Below are positions 9,029 to 17,590 of a stretch of 42,418 nucleotides of DNA, in pieces. The DNA comes from Hyphomicrobiales bacterium. Its GTDB lineage: Bacteria; Pseudomonadota; Alphaproteobacteria; Rhizobiales; Rhizobiaceae. Position 1 is the first letter of the stretch; every line of letters begins with the position of its first letter. The position numbers were made by a program, and so were the translations under genes. Below the pieces are notes generated by a model that saw only the letters and a list, made by a program, of their open reading frames with translations, had not been told where the DNA came from and did no database searches. The stretch lies in NCBI GenBank assembly GCA_900469955.1, contig UBYX01000002.1, positions 336,618 to 379,035 of the forward strand. Reading direction: 5' to 3'.

Positions 9029-9361
9029 ATGTCCGTACTGCAAAAGAGCATTTCCGCAGGCTTGCTAGCTCTGTCGGTAGCAGGCGCTTTAACGGCGGCC
9101 GCTCCGGCTGCGCAAGCCCGCGACCGACATCACGACGACGTCTGGCCCGGCGTCGCGGCCGGACTTGCGGGCGGCATCATCGGCGGCGCGATCGTCTCAG
9201 GATCCCAGCGGCCGGTCTATGTAGAGCCGGAATACGACTATGCGCCACCGCCGCCGCGGCGCGTCTATTACCGCACCCAGTATGCACCGCGCTGCCACTA
9301 CGAGTGGGTCGAGAACGAGTGGGGCGAGGCCTATCGCGCCCGCGTCTGCCCGCGCTACTGA
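9029..9361 (+). CDS. Small exported glycine-zipper-like protein
   Basis: The 110-residue product starts with a signal peptide (charged MSVLQKS, hydrophobic core to about 25, cleavage likely after AQA at 30). The mature part has HH/DD residues, a glycine-rich hydrophobic stretch GVAAGLAGGIIGGAIVSG (about 41-58) resembling a glycine zipper, a PPPPRR linker, and a tyrosine/cysteine-containing tail CHYEWVENEWGEAYRARVCPRY. GGGAAAGGA lies just upstream of the ATG and selects this start over the longer in-phase frame. A terminator follows at 9386. Such proteins are common in Rhizobiales and usually called hypothetical; an envelope role is inferred from the signal peptide and zipper. The two tail cysteines could form a disulphide. 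Confidence 0.8.
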   Translation: MSVLQKSISAGLLALSVAGALTAAAPAAQARDRHHDDVWPGVAAGLAGGIIGGAIVSGSQRPVYVEPEYDYAPPPPRRVYYRTQYAPRCHYEWVENEWGEAYRARVCPRY

Positions 9362-9385
9362 CCCCCGGCAGTGGCTGACCATACC

Positions 9386-9420
9386 AAGCCCGCGTTCGAT
9401 TAGAGCGCGGGCTTATTCTT
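9386..9420 (+). terminator. Rho-independent terminator after the exported-protein gene
   Basis: AAGCCCGCG (9386-9394) pairs perfectly with CGCGGGCTT (9406-9414) around an 11-nt loop and is followed by ATTCTT. It lies 25 bp after the stop codon. Confidence 0.8.
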
Positions 9421-9613
9421 CTCAACCCGCGGCTTGGTGGGGCGCCGGAATGGAATGGCCGGCTGTTTCCCCTCTCGCAATTGCGAAACATTCACTTGAC
9501 TTTTGCCCCCAAATCCACCAAATGCGCATCAGCTTTCACCTTCCGGCCGCCGCGTGAGCTGGCCCTGCGTTCAAAATAACCGCGAAGAAGGAACAAGGCG
9601 CACAGATAGATCG

Positions 9614-9663
9614 CCCTGACCCTCAGGGTTTAAGCGCTGGAAAGCAATTTCCAACTTGCAAGT
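9614..9663 (+). promoter_or_regulatory. Structured leader of the DEAD-box helicase gene
   Basis: Three adjacent elements occur: hairpin CCCTGA-CCC-TCAGGG (9614-9628), hairpin TGGAAA-GCAA-TTTCCA with a GNRA tetraloop (9638-9653), and palindrome ACTTGCAAGT (9654-9663). They lie about 100-150 nt before the TTG start. Cold-inducible helicase genes often have structured leaders, so a regulatory 5' UTR is plausible, but no transcript start is known. Confidence 0.4.
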
Positions 9664-9759
9664 TCCCACTTCACGCGGGGTTCTTGACGCCACAGGCAGA
9701 CCGGACGGCATGGTGCCGGCCCCGGCATAGGCTCGTGGCGCCCCGAAAAGGTATTCGAC

Positions 9760-11499
9760 TTGACGAATTTCCAAGAGCTTGGCCTTGCCAAGCAGCTCGT
9801 AGCCACTCTTTTTGCGCTTGGTTACGAAACGCCCACGCCGATCCAGGCCCAGGCGATCCCACAGCTTCTCGAAGGCCGCGACATGATCGGCCTCGCTCAG
9901 ACCGGCACCGGCAAGACCGCTGCATTCGGTCTGCCGCTCATCGAAATGCTCCTGAAGGACCCGAAGCGTCCTGACAACCGCACCGCCCGCACCCTGATCC
10001 TGGCTCCGACCCGCGAATTGGTGAACCAGATCGCCGTCAACCTGAAGAGCTATGTCCGCAACACGCCGTTGAAGATCAACGCCGTCGTCGGCGGCGCATC
10101 GATCAACAAGCAGCAACTGCAGCTGGAAAAGGGTACCGACATTCTCGTCGCCACCCCCGGCCGCCTGCTCGACCTCGTCGCCCGCCGCGCAATCGGCTTG
10201 ACGACGGTGCGTTACCTTGTGCTCGACGAAGCCGACCAGATGCTCGACCTCGGCTTCATCCATGATCTGCGCAAGATTTCCAAGATGGTTCCGAAGAACC
10301 GTCAGACCCTGCTCTTCTCGGCCACCATGCCGAAGGCGATCGCCGATCTTGCCGCCGACTTCCTGAAGGATCCGATCCAGGTCTCCGTCACGCCTCCGGG
10401 CAAGGCTGCCGACAAGGTTGAACAGTTCGTCCACTTCGTCGCCGGCAAGAACGACAAGACCGATCTTCTCAAGAAGTCGCTCGAAGATAATCCCGATGGC
10501 CGCGCCATGGTTTTCCTGCGCACCAAGCACGGCGCCGAGAAGCTTTCAAAGCATCTCGAGCATATCGGCTTCAAGGTCGCTTCGATCCACGGCAACAAGA
10601 GCCAGGGCCAGCGCGAGCGCGCCCTGAAGGCCTTCCGCGACAACGAGATCCGCGTCCTCGTGGCAACCGACGTTGCTGCCCGCGGCATCGATATCCCGGG
10701 TGTCACGCACGTCTTCAACTACGACCTTCCGGAAGTGCCGGATGCTTACGTGCACCGCATCGGCCGAACCGCACGTGCTGGCCGCGACGGCATCGCGATC
10801 GCCTTCTGCGCACCGGACGAAACGGGCCTGCTGCGTGACATCGAACGCCTGATGGCCATCGAAATCGCAACCGCCTCCGGCGAGCGTCCGGAGGGCATGA
10901 GCCGTCCGTCGCGTGGCGGCGGCAATCGTGGCGGCGCCAATCGCGGCCGTGGCGGCAACGGCGCAGGCCAGGGTCGCGGTCGTGGAAACGGCGAAGGCCG
11001 TCCCGAGCGTCGCGACCGCCCTGCCCGCAAACCTTTCTTCGCGGCCGAAGGTGCAGAGGGTGGCGAGCGTCAGGATCGTCCGTTCCGCGGCGATCGCCCG
11101 CAGCGCCCCAATGGCGACCGTCCGCACCGCGGCGAACGCCGCAACGAGGACTTCCGCGGCCAGCGTCGCGGCGAAGAAGCACCGCGCTTCGAAGCCGACA
11201 GCGATCTTGCCACGACGTCGGATTTCCGCCCCGCCAAGAAGCAGTTCGGCCCCCAGGACGGGATGAAGAACGGCGAAGGCAGACCGGCTCGCAAGGAACA
11301 CCGCAAGGGCAATGGCGGCCAGAACCCGCATGCGGCGCACGCTCCGCATGAATCCGGCAACCAGCGCAAGGCGCATAACGGTGGCCAGGGCCGTCCGGCA
11401 CATGCCGGTCAGCCGCAGGGCGAAAACCGCGGCCCCGTTCGGTTCGGCAACGACAATCGCAATGGCGGCCAGCAGGGCCGCAAACGCAGCCGGGCGTAA
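9760..11499 (+). CDS. rhlE: DEAD-box RNA helicase, RhlE family
   Basis: The 579-residue ATP-dependent RNA helicase has all canonical motifs: Q-motif phenylalanine and Gln29, Walker A AQTGTGKT (46-53), PTREL (83-87), DEAD at 156-159, SAT at 187-189, and HRIGRTARAG (332-341). After about residue 380 a long low-complexity tail is rich in Arg, Gly, Asn and Gln with RGG-like repeats, typical of RhlE proteins and likely to bind RNA nonspecifically. The start is a TTG with AAAAGG 9 nt upstream. Roles known for the family are ribosome assembly, mRNA turnover with RNase E, and cold growth. A perfect terminator follows. The gene stands alone, with a possibly regulatory leader upstream. Confidence 0.92.
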   Translation: MTNFQELGLAKQLVATLFALGYETPTPIQAQAIPQLLEGRDMIGLAQTGTGKTAAFGLPLIEMLLKDPKRPDNRTARTLILAPTRELVNQIAVNLKSYVRNTPLKINAVVGGASINKQQLQLEKGTDILVATPGRLLDLVARRAIGLTTVRYLVLDEADQMLDLGFIHDLRKISKMVPKNRQTLLFSATMPKAIADLAADFLKDPIQVSVTPPGKAADKVEQFVHFVAGKNDKTDLLKKSLEDNPDGRAMVFLRTKHGAEKLSKHLEHIGFKVASIHGNKSQGQRERALKAFRDNEIRVLVATDVAARGIDIPGVTHVFNYDLPEVPDAYVHRIGRTARAGRDGIAIAFCAPDETGLLRDIERLMAIEIATASGERPEGMSRPSRGGGNRGGANRGRGGNGAGQGRGRGNGEGRPERRDRPARKPFFAAEGAEGGERQDRPFRGDRPQRPNGDRPHRGERRNEDFRGQRRGEEAPRFEADSDLATTSDFRPAKKQFGPQDGMKNGEGRPARKEHRKGNGGQNPHAAHAPHESGNQRKAHNGGQGRPAHAGQPQGENRGPVRFGNDNRNGGQQGRKRSRA

Positions 11500-11511
11500 C
11501 CGACGAATAGG

Positions 11512-11541
11512 AAAAGAGGCCGCTTTCGCGGCCTCTTTTTT
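11512..11541. terminator. Strong bidirectional terminator between helicase and SDR genes
   Basis: AAAAGAGGCCGC (11512-11523) pairs with GCGGCCTCTTTT (11528-11539) around a TTTC loop, flanked by A and T tracts. It serves the convergent rhlE and SDR genes. Confidence 0.9.
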
Positions 11542-11543
11542 TG

Positions 11544-12287
11544 TCATTTGACTGCCGCGTTTCCGCCGTCTGCGAAAAGCGCGGTCCCCGCGACGAAACT
11601 CGCCATGGGACTGGCGAGGAAAAGCGCCGCCCGGGCGATCTCTTCCGGTTGCGCGATCCGCTTCATCGCGTGCAGCCCGGCCGCCCATTCCTTCTGCGCC
11701 GCATCGCCGGCCATCGGCGTATCGACCCCGCCCGGCAGAAGCGCATTGGCCCGAATGCCCTTCGCCCCATAGTCGGCGGTAATCCCCTTGACCAATCCCA
11801 TGAGGCCGGCCTTGGAAGCGCCATAGGTGGCCATGCCGGGAATGCCGACACTGGTGCCGACGAAGGTGGAGGTGAAGATGATCGATCCGCCTCCGCGCTC
11901 CAGCATGGCGGGAATTTGCCAGCGGGCGCCGAGGAAGGCGCTGCCGAGGTTCATGGTCATGGTCTGCTGCCATTCCTCGATCGTCACGTCAGCCAGCGGC
12001 TTGTAAGGCCCGACCGTGCCAGCATTGTTCAAGGCAATGTCGAGACCGCCGAACCGGCCGATCGCCGCTTCGAGCAGCTTGCGATGGGTTTCCTCTTCCG
12101 CGACATCGCCCGCCACGGCGACTGCGCGACCGCCGGTCGCCTCGATTTCCGAAACCAGCTTCTGCAGTTCCGCCTCGCCTCGCGCATTGGCAACGACGGC
12201 AGCCCCCTCCGCGGCGAAGAGCAAGGCGGCGGCGCGGCCGATGCCGCTCGATGCGCCGGTGACGATGGCAACTTTGTTATTCAGCAT
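11544..12287 (-). CDS. Classical short-chain dehydrogenase/reductase
   Basis: The 247-residue cytoplasmic NAD(P)-dependent oxidoreductase has the cofactor motif TGASSGIG (10-17), structural NNAG (87-90), and catalytic Asn113, Ser140, Tyr155 and Lys159 (YGASK). The end FVAGTALFADGGNAAVK is typical. The residue after the second strand (ANARGEAEL) has Arg near position 36, hinting at NADP(H), which is uncertain. AGGAG 8 nt upstream fixes the ATG at 12287. The start region lies in an inverted repeat: GATGTA and TACATC at 12288-12293 and 12307-12312 flank the ribosome binding site. The substrate cannot be inferred. The EamA permease lies 85 bp upstream on the same strand. Confidence 0.9.
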   Translation of the reverse strand: MLNNKVAIVTGASSGIGRAAALLFAAEGAAVVANARGEAELQKLVSEIEATGGRAVAVAGDVAEEETHRKLLEAAIGRFGGLDIALNNAGTVGPYKPLADVTIEEWQQTMTMNLGSAFLGARWQIPAMLERGGGSIIFTSTFVGTSVGIPGMATYGASKAGLMGLVKGITADYGAKGIRANALLPGGVDTPMAGDAAQKEWAAGLHAMKRIAQPEEIARAALFLASPMASFVAGTALFADGGNAAVK

Positions 12288-12372
12288 GATGTAGCTCCTG
12301 TTGGGTTACATCTACTGCCTAAGACCGCAGGGCTGCCGGCGACACCCGTTTCCTGATCGATCGGCGATGCGC

Positions 12373-13245
12373 TCAGTTCTTCCGGTTCACCATATAGACG
12401 CCGGCCACGACGATTGCCGTGCCGACGATCATCGGCAACGTCAGCGGCTCGCCGAAGAGGATCGCGGCCTCGATCGCCACGACCGGCGGCATGAGGTAGA
12501 TCAGCGAAGCCGCGCGAGACACCTGGCCGCGGCGGATGAGATAGAGCAGCAGGCCGACCGCACCCATGGAAATGCCGAACACGGACCATGCCATGGCGAA
12601 CATCGCCTCATGCGTCCAGTCGAAGCGCAGGTTCTCCAGGAGAAGCGCGAGCGGCACCGTCACGATCAGCGCTCCGACGAATTGCAGCGTGGCGATCGAG
12701 AAAAGGTCGCCCTCCTGCAGGTGCCGTTTCTGGTAGAGCGTACCGTATGTCACCGAGGTCATCGCGACGAGATTGATCAGCACCGGAAGGGCAAGACCCG
12801 CAAGGCCGCGATCGAACACGTCGAGGAGCTGCGGCGAAATCGCGATCAGGATGCCGGCAAAGCCGAGCACCAGCCCGAGCTTCTGCATGGGCCGTAACCG
12901 CTCGCTGATGAAGAAGGGAGCGGCGAGCGCGGTGAGCAGCGGTTGCAGACCAGCGATAATGCCGGACAAGCCTGCCGGCACGCCCTGTCCGATCGCATAC
13001 CAGACGCCCGACAGATAAAGGCCGTGCAGGAAGATGCCGGAGATAATCGCATAGCCGAATTGGCTCTTCGTCTTCGGCCATTTCGCCCCCATGACCAGAC
13101 AAACGGCGAAGAAGGCTATGGCCGCAAGAGAGTGGCGGACGACTAGAAAAGTAACGGGATCGGCATGCACCACCGCATATTTTGCAACGATCCAGCCCGT
13201 GGACCACAGGAGAACGAAGAGGGCCGGAGCCAGGCGATCAAGCAT
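12373..13245 (-). CDS. EamA/DMT-superfamily inner-membrane permease
   Basis: The 290-residue protein is almost entirely hydrophobic, with about ten transmembrane segments arranged as two EamA repeats. The first repeat ends near FAGILIAISPQ (about 132-142) and the second near IVVAGVYMVNRKN at the C-terminus. Typical conserved pieces are LLWSTGWIVAKYAV at the N-terminus, GLQPLLTALAAPFFISERL, and LMPPVVAIEAAILFGEPL. Members export amino acids, metabolites or drugs, or take up solutes; the substrate here is unknown. It could be transcribed with the SDR gene downstream (85-bp gap). Confidence 0.88.
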   Translation of the reverse strand: MLDRLAPALFVLLWSTGWIVAKYAVVHADPVTFLVVRHSLAAIAFFAVCLVMGAKWPKTKSQFGYAIISGIFLHGLYLSGVWYAIGQGVPAGLSGIIAGLQPLLTALAAPFFISERLRPMQKLGLVLGFAGILIAISPQLLDVFDRGLAGLALPVLINLVAMTSVTYGTLYQKRHLQEGDLFSIATLQFVGALIVTVPLALLLENLRFDWTHEAMFAMAWSVFGISMGAVGLLLYLIRRGQVSRAASLIYLMPPVVAIEAAILFGEPLTLPMIVGTAIVVAGVYMVNRKN

Positions 13246-13576
13246 AGGGATATCCGGCTGACTGTCACAAAAAGGCGGGTGGTGCCTGTCTATGCGGAGC
13301 CACCTCGATGGTCAAAGCAGAAAAACTGATTGCTTCATTGAAGCGAGTTTCAAGGGGCTGAACAGCGCTTGGGCAATTGGCGTTTTTGCAGGCAGCAGCG
13401 CCCCCCCCGATCCGAAAGCGGAAGCTTGCCGCCCAGGAAATCAGCACATCTGGCGATGTGAGCAGACGCTGAAGCCATGATTTTCAACCCAGCCGAATCT
13501 TCGCAGGCAAATGTGCATGGTTCTTGCATTGCGATCTGCGTTGTATTCAAATGACTGAAAAACGGGGAACGCGCCT
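13246..13576. other. Intergenic region between EamA gene and ATP-grasp operon
   Basis: About 330 bp between divergent genes, expected to hold both promoters. A run of eight or more C lies near 13402. I see no clear operator, RNA gene or coding frame. Confidence 0.4.
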
Positions 13577-14986
13577 TTGGCATTTGATGAAATGTTGACT
13601 GCGGAAAATCTTCCGCGCCCGCCATACAAGACCTATCATGAATGGTATACCAGCCAGGATGCCGCCCATCTGATCCGCAAGACCCAGGATGCGGAAAACA
13701 TCTTCAGGAAAACCGGCATCACCTTCGCGGTCTACGGACACGCAGACAGTTCCGAAAAGCTCATCCCCTTCGATATCATCCCCCGCATCATTTCCGCCCG
13801 TGAATGGCGCAAGCTGGCGCAAGGCATCGAACAGCGGGTTCTGGCGCTCAACGCCTTTCTCGACGACATCTACCACAAGCAGGAAATCATCAAGGCAGGC
13901 CGCATTCCGCGCGAACTGATCGAGAAGAACGTCGCCTTCCTGCCGGAGATGATCGGCTTCAAGCCGCCCGGCGGCGTCTATACCCACATCGTCGGCACCG
14001 ACATCGTGCGCACCGGCGAGGATCAGTTCTACGTGCTGGAGGACAATGCCCGCACACCGTCCGGCGTCAGCTACATGCTGGAAAACCGGGAAACCATGAT
14101 GCAGATGTTCCCGGAACTGTTTGCACTGAACAAGGTGCAGAGGGTCGAGGACTATCCAAGGCTCCTGCGCCAGTCGCTCGCCTCGCTCGCCCCTGCCGGC
14201 TGCAAGGGGAAACCGCGCGTCGCGGTGTTGACCCCCGGCATCTATAACTCCGCCTATTACGAGCATTCGTTTCTCGCCGATCAGATGGGCGTCGAACTCG
14301 TCGAGGGCGGCGATCTGCGCGTCATCGACGGGCGCGTCAAGATGCGCACGACAAGAGGGTACGAAGCGATCGACGTGCTCTACCGCCGCGTCGACGACGA
14401 CTTCCTGGATCCACTTACCTTCCGGCCCGATTCAGCACTCGGCATTCCCGGCATCATGGACGTCTACCGCGCCGGCAACATCACCATCGCCAATGCACCC
14501 GGCACCGGCATTTCCGACGACAAGGCGATATACTCCTATATGCCGGAGATCGTCGAATTCTACACTGGCCGCAAGGCGCTTCTGGAAAACGTGCCGACCT
14601 GGCGCTGCTCCGAGCCCGACAGCCTGAAATACGTGCTGGAGCATATCGAGGAGCTGGTCATCAAGGAGGTGCACGGCTCCGGCGGCTACGGCATGCTGGT
14701 CGGTCCGACGGCGACCAAGAAGGAGCGCACCGACTTCGCCGAGAAACTCGCCGCCAAGCCGACCAACTACATCGCTCAGCCGACGCTGGCGCTTTCGACC
14801 GTGCCGATCTTCGTCAACAAAGGCGTCGCCCCGCGGCATGTCGACCTGCGCCCTTACGTGCTGGTTTCCGACAAGGTGAAGATCATTCCCGGCGGACTGA
14901 CCCGCGTGGCGCTGAAACAGGGATCCCTGGTGGTGAATTCCAGCCAGGGCGGCGGCACGAAGGACACTTGGGTTCTGGAAGATTGA
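13577..14986 (+). CDS. Circularly permuted ATP-grasp type 2 protein
   Basis: The 469-residue protein matches the family annotated as circularly permuted ATP-grasp (DUF404/DUF407): LIPFDIIPRIISAREWRKLAQGIEQRVLALNAFLDDIYH near the N-terminus, FYVLEDNARTPSGVSYMLENR (about 155-175), and VIKEVHGSGGYGMLVGP (about 361-377), a likely nucleotide-binding loop. ATP-grasp enzymes join a carboxylate to an amine through an acyl-phosphate, so an amide or peptide ligase is expected. Published comparative genomics of amidoligases links this family to alpha-E and transglutaminase-like proteins, as seen here. The start is TTG with GGGGA upstream; an in-frame ATG lies five codons later. It is the first gene of a tight three-gene operon, 9 bp before the next. 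The product is unknown. Confidence 0.88.
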   Translation: MAFDEMLTAENLPRPPYKTYHEWYTSQDAAHLIRKTQDAENIFRKTGITFAVYGHADSSEKLIPFDIIPRIISAREWRKLAQGIEQRVLALNAFLDDIYHKQEIIKAGRIPRELIEKNVAFLPEMIGFKPPGGVYTHIVGTDIVRTGEDQFYVLEDNARTPSGVSYMLENRETMMQMFPELFALNKVQRVEDYPRLLRQSLASLAPAGCKGKPRVAVLTPGIYNSAYYEHSFLADQMGVELVEGGDLRVIDGRVKMRTTRGYEAIDVLYRRVDDDFLDPLTFRPDSALGIPGIMDVYRAGNITIANAPGTGISDDKAIYSYMPEIVEFYTGRKALLENVPTWRCSEPDSLKYVLEHIEELVIKEVHGSGGYGMLVGPTATKKERTDFAEKLAAKPTNYIAQPTLALSTVPIFVNKGVAPRHVDLRPYVLVSDKVKIIPGGLTRVALKQGSLVVNSSQGGGTKDTWVLED

Positions 14987-14995
14987 GGCTGTAGA

Positions 14996-15937
14996 ATGCT
15001 TGGAAGAACTGCAAACGGCCTCTACTGGATGTTTCGTTACATCGAGAGGGCCGAAAATATCGCCCGTCTCGTCGATGCGGGCCTGCGCGTCTCGCTGACG
15101 CGTGCCGGTTCGAGCGACGAGGACTGGGACGGGGTGCTGCAGAGCGCCGGCGTCCGCGAAGCCTATTCGGAGGTCCACCCGCAGCTGACCGCCGCCGATG
15201 CCATCGACTATCTGCTGCGCGACCAGTCCAATCCCTCGAGCGTCATGTCCTGCATCGAATGGGGGCGCAACAATGCCCGAATGGTGCGAACCGCCCTGAC
15301 CCGGGAAACCTGGGAAGCCACCAACGAGGCGTGGATCGATCTGAAGGCACGGCTTGCCCGCAAGCCGAAACAGGCCGACCTGCCCGAACTGATCGACGGG
15401 ATCAAGCATCGCTGCGGGCTGATCCGCGGCGCCTTCCATGGCTCCATGCTCCGAAACGATCTCTACAACTTCTCACGCATCGGCACCTTCATCGAGAGAG
15501 CGGACAATACCAGCCGCATTCTCGACGTGAAATATTACGTCCTGCTGCCGGCCGTCAGCCACGTAGGCTCGGCGCTCGACAATTTCCAATGGGAATCGAT
15601 CCTGCGTTCGGTCTCCGCCCACCGCTCCTATGGCTGGGTCTACGACGGCGAATACCAGTCGGCGAACATCGCGGACTTCCTGATCCTCAAAGTCCAGATG
15701 CCCCGCTCGCTTGCCTATTGCTACGAGAAGATCGTCAGCAATCTCGGCTACATCGCCGAAGACTACGGCGAGCGGCTGAAGGCCCATGAGACGGCCGACG
15801 CAATCCGTTCGACGCTGAAGCGCAGCTCGATGCCCGACATCATGGATCAGGGCCTGCACGAGTTTCTGGAAGACTTCGTCAGCCGCAACAACCAGTTGAG
15901 TGCCGAGATCTCCGAAGGCTACCGCTTCTACCACTAG
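14996..15937 (+). CDS. Alpha-E domain protein (DUF403)
   Basis: The 313-residue all-helical protein begins MLGRTANGLYWMFRYIERAENIARLVDAG, the signature of the alpha-E (DUF403) family. A repeat-like second copy of this pattern, NFSRIGTFIERADNTSRILDVKYY, occurs near residue 160, each with a conserved ER-A-[ED]-N motif. The biochemical activity is not established to my knowledge. Its constant partnership with permuted ATP-grasp and transglutaminase-like proteins suggests a part in the same peptide-modification pathway. GAGG precedes the ATG, and the gene is bracketed by gaps of 9 bp upstream and 26 bp downstream. Confidence 0.88.
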   Translation: MLGRTANGLYWMFRYIERAENIARLVDAGLRVSLTRAGSSDEDWDGVLQSAGVREAYSEVHPQLTAADAIDYLLRDQSNPSSVMSCIEWGRNNARMVRTALTRETWEATNEAWIDLKARLARKPKQADLPELIDGIKHRCGLIRGAFHGSMLRNDLYNFSRIGTFIERADNTSRILDVKYYVLLPAVSHVGSALDNFQWESILRSVSAHRSYGWVYDGEYQSANIADFLILKVQMPRSLAYCYEKIVSNLGYIAEDYGERLKAHETADAIRSTLKRSSMPDIMDQGLHEFLEDFVSRNNQLSAEISEGYRFYH

Positions 15938-15963
15938 GCCCACAGGCACAGGATTTACAGCAC

Positions 15964-16812
15964 ATGCGGCTGAAGATTTCCCATACGACCGAATATCTCT
16001 ACGACCAGCCGGTGCCCTATTCGCTGCAGCGGCTGCGGCTGACACCCGTCGACGGGCCGACCCAGAAGATCATCAACTGGTCGATCACCGTCGACGGCGC
16101 CAAGATCGAGGCCGGTTACGCCGACCAGTTCGGCAATCGCGTCGAACTCGTATCGGCAGAAGGCACGGAACACACGATCCGCATTACGGCGTCCGGAGAG
16201 GTGGAAACCAGCGACAGCGCCGGCGTCTTCGGGCCGCATCAGGGTTTCTGCCCGCTCTGGCTCTTCCTGCGCGAGACGCCGCGCACGAAGGCCGGCAAGC
16301 TGATCAAGGAGCTCGCCAAAGGCCTTAAGGGCGACAGCGAACTTGCCAGGATGCACGCTCTGATGGAGGCGATCCATAAAATCGTCGCCTATACGCCGGG
16401 AACGACCGACACGGAGACGACTGCGGAAGAGGCCCTGGAGGCGAAGACCGGCGTCTGCCAGGACCACGCGCATATCTTCATCTCGGCGGCCCGGCTCCTC
16501 GATATCCCGGCCCGTTATGTTTCCGGCTATCTGCTGATGGAGGGCACCACGGAGCAGGTGGCCACCCATGCCTGGAGCGAGGTGCACCTGCCCGGTCTCG
16601 GCTGGGTCGGCTTCGACGCCGCAAACAATATCTGCCCGGACGATCGCTATGTGCGCATCGCCTCCGGCCTCTGCTACCGCGACTGCGCGCCGGTTTCCGG
16701 CATGCGCCTCGGCCTTGCGGGTGAAAATCTCAAGGTTTCCCTGACGGTCGCGCCCGGCCAGACGCAAAGCCAGAGCCAGAACGGGCAGAGCCAGAACCAG
16801 ACCCAGGGGTAG
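15964..16812 (+). CDS. Transglutaminase-like cysteine peptidase family protein
   Basis: The 282-residue protein has an N-terminal bacterial transglutaminase-like domain (MRLKISHTTEYLYDQPVPYSL) and a core with a Cys-His-Asp triad: Cys165 in GVCQDHAH, His202 in THAWSEVH and Asp218 in GFDAANN. Most bacterial members are thought to be peptidases or amidases rather than crosslinkers. The last 20 residues are almost only Gln, Ser and Asn (QSQSQNGQSQNQTQ), an unusual disordered tail made of glutamines, which are also the classical transglutaminase substrate. No signal peptide is seen, so it should be cytoplasmic. It ends the operon with the ATP-grasp and alpha-E genes. The Anbu-type peptidase often found with this set does not follow. 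Confidence 0.88.
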   Translation: MRLKISHTTEYLYDQPVPYSLQRLRLTPVDGPTQKIINWSITVDGAKIEAGYADQFGNRVELVSAEGTEHTIRITASGEVETSDSAGVFGPHQGFCPLWLFLRETPRTKAGKLIKELAKGLKGDSELARMHALMEAIHKIVAYTPGTTDTETTAEEALEAKTGVCQDHAHIFISAARLLDIPARYVSGYLLMEGTTEQVATHAWSEVHLPGLGWVGFDAANNICPDDRYVRIASGLCYRDCAPVSGMRLGLAGENLKVSLTVAPGQTQSQSQNGQSQNQTQG

Positions 16813-16918
16813 GAGCGGTCCGGAAAAGCCGGAACTAGCGATTTCGTGAATTGCCTGTGGCGACGAACGCGCCTGACCAAAGTGAAGTGCCGGGAGGCGC
16901 AACGGCAGTGAGCGCTCA

Positions 16919-17350
16919 TCAAAGCGAGGCGTCAACTGTCGCTACGTGCCCTTGATCATTGCTGTAGGCAAGTATTGCGCGATCCGCGGTCAAAAGCGGG
17001 ATTCCGAAATGACGGGCGGTGGCGACGAGCCATCTATCGGCGGGGTCGTTGTGAAAGTTTCCGGGTAAGCGGACGCTGTCTACCGATATTGCTGGCTCAA
17101 GCTGAGCCCACTTGACACCTGGTCTGTCGAGGTTTCGTTCGAGCCACAATCCGACTTCAAGGCTGAGAGCGAGTTTGCCTCTTTCGGTCAGCAACGCAAT
17201 TTCCCAGCAGGTAACAACGGATACAAACAGACCATCAGCCGTTGCAGCCTCATTCAAGAGGCGAACGGCATTGCGGCCAAGGCGCTTGTCTTCTTCTACG
17301 GCCCAAACCACCACATGCGTGTCAGCCAGGATCACTTCAGAGCTTCCCAC
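16919..17350 (-). CDS. vapC: Type II toxin, PIN-domain ribonuclease
   Basis: The 143-residue PIN-domain protein has the expected acidic residues: Asp10 (ILADTHVVVW), Glu50 (VTCWEIALL), Asp102/Asp105 (NDPADRWLVATA) and Asp123 (LLTADRAIL). PIN toxins cut RNA, commonly tRNA or rRNA, until bound by their antitoxin. The gene overlaps the end of the antitoxin gene by 19 nt when read from the GTG at 17350. An alternative GTG at 17335 would make a 4-nt GTGA overlap with the antitoxin stop and remove five residues before the first catalytic strand. Translational coupling to the antitoxin is likely in either case. All key residues are intact, so the toxin appears functional. Confidence 0.88.
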   Translation of the reverse strand: MGSSEVILADTHVVVWAVEEDKRLGRNAVRLLNEAATADGLFVSVVTCWEIALLTERGKLALSLEVGLWLERNLDRPGVKWAQLEPAISVDSVRLPGNFHNDPADRWLVATARHFGIPLLTADRAILAYSNDQGHVATVDASL

Positions 17351-17580
17351 TCGCCCGGGTCGATCGCGGGAGCAAAGGGATCGTCATAGCGAAGCACGGA
17401 ACCTTTCATGGCCCCTACAATACCCTTCTTTGCCGCAGGCTTCTCAACAACGGGTGTCAGTACAGCCACAGGCCTTCCCCGTTTGGTGATGGTAATCGGC
17501 TGACCATCTTCATTCATTTCATCGATCAGACGCAGGCATGTGGCCTTGAACTCGGCAGCAGCAACTGTTTTGGCTGTCAT
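17332..17580 (-). CDS. Phd/YefM-family antitoxin
   Basis: The 82-residue protein has an N-terminal Phd/YefM DNA-binding fold (TVAAAEFKATCLRLIDEMNEDGQPITITKRGRPVAVLTPV) and a C-terminal toxin-binding segment GSVLRYDDPFAPAIDPGEWEAL. AGGAG 8 nt upstream of the ATG at 17580 makes that the start; a GTG two codons earlier is too close to the site. It is transcribed before the PIN toxin and should neutralise it and repress the shared promoter. A 10-bp palindrome (17591-17600) between the promoter and the start is a good operator candidate. Confidence 0.88.
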   Translation of the reverse strand: MTAKTVAAAEFKATCLRLIDEMNEDGQPITITKRGRPVAVLTPVVEKPAAKKGIVGAMKGSVLRYDDPFAPAIDPGEWEALK

Positions 17581-17590
17581 GACCACATCT

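Larger units (their letters stand above)
9362..9759. other. Intergenic region with terminator and helicase leader
   Basis: About 400 bp holding the terminator at 9386-9420 and, nearer the helicase start, a run of three short hairpin or palindrome elements (9614-9663, entered separately). No gene is supported. Confidence 0.5.
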
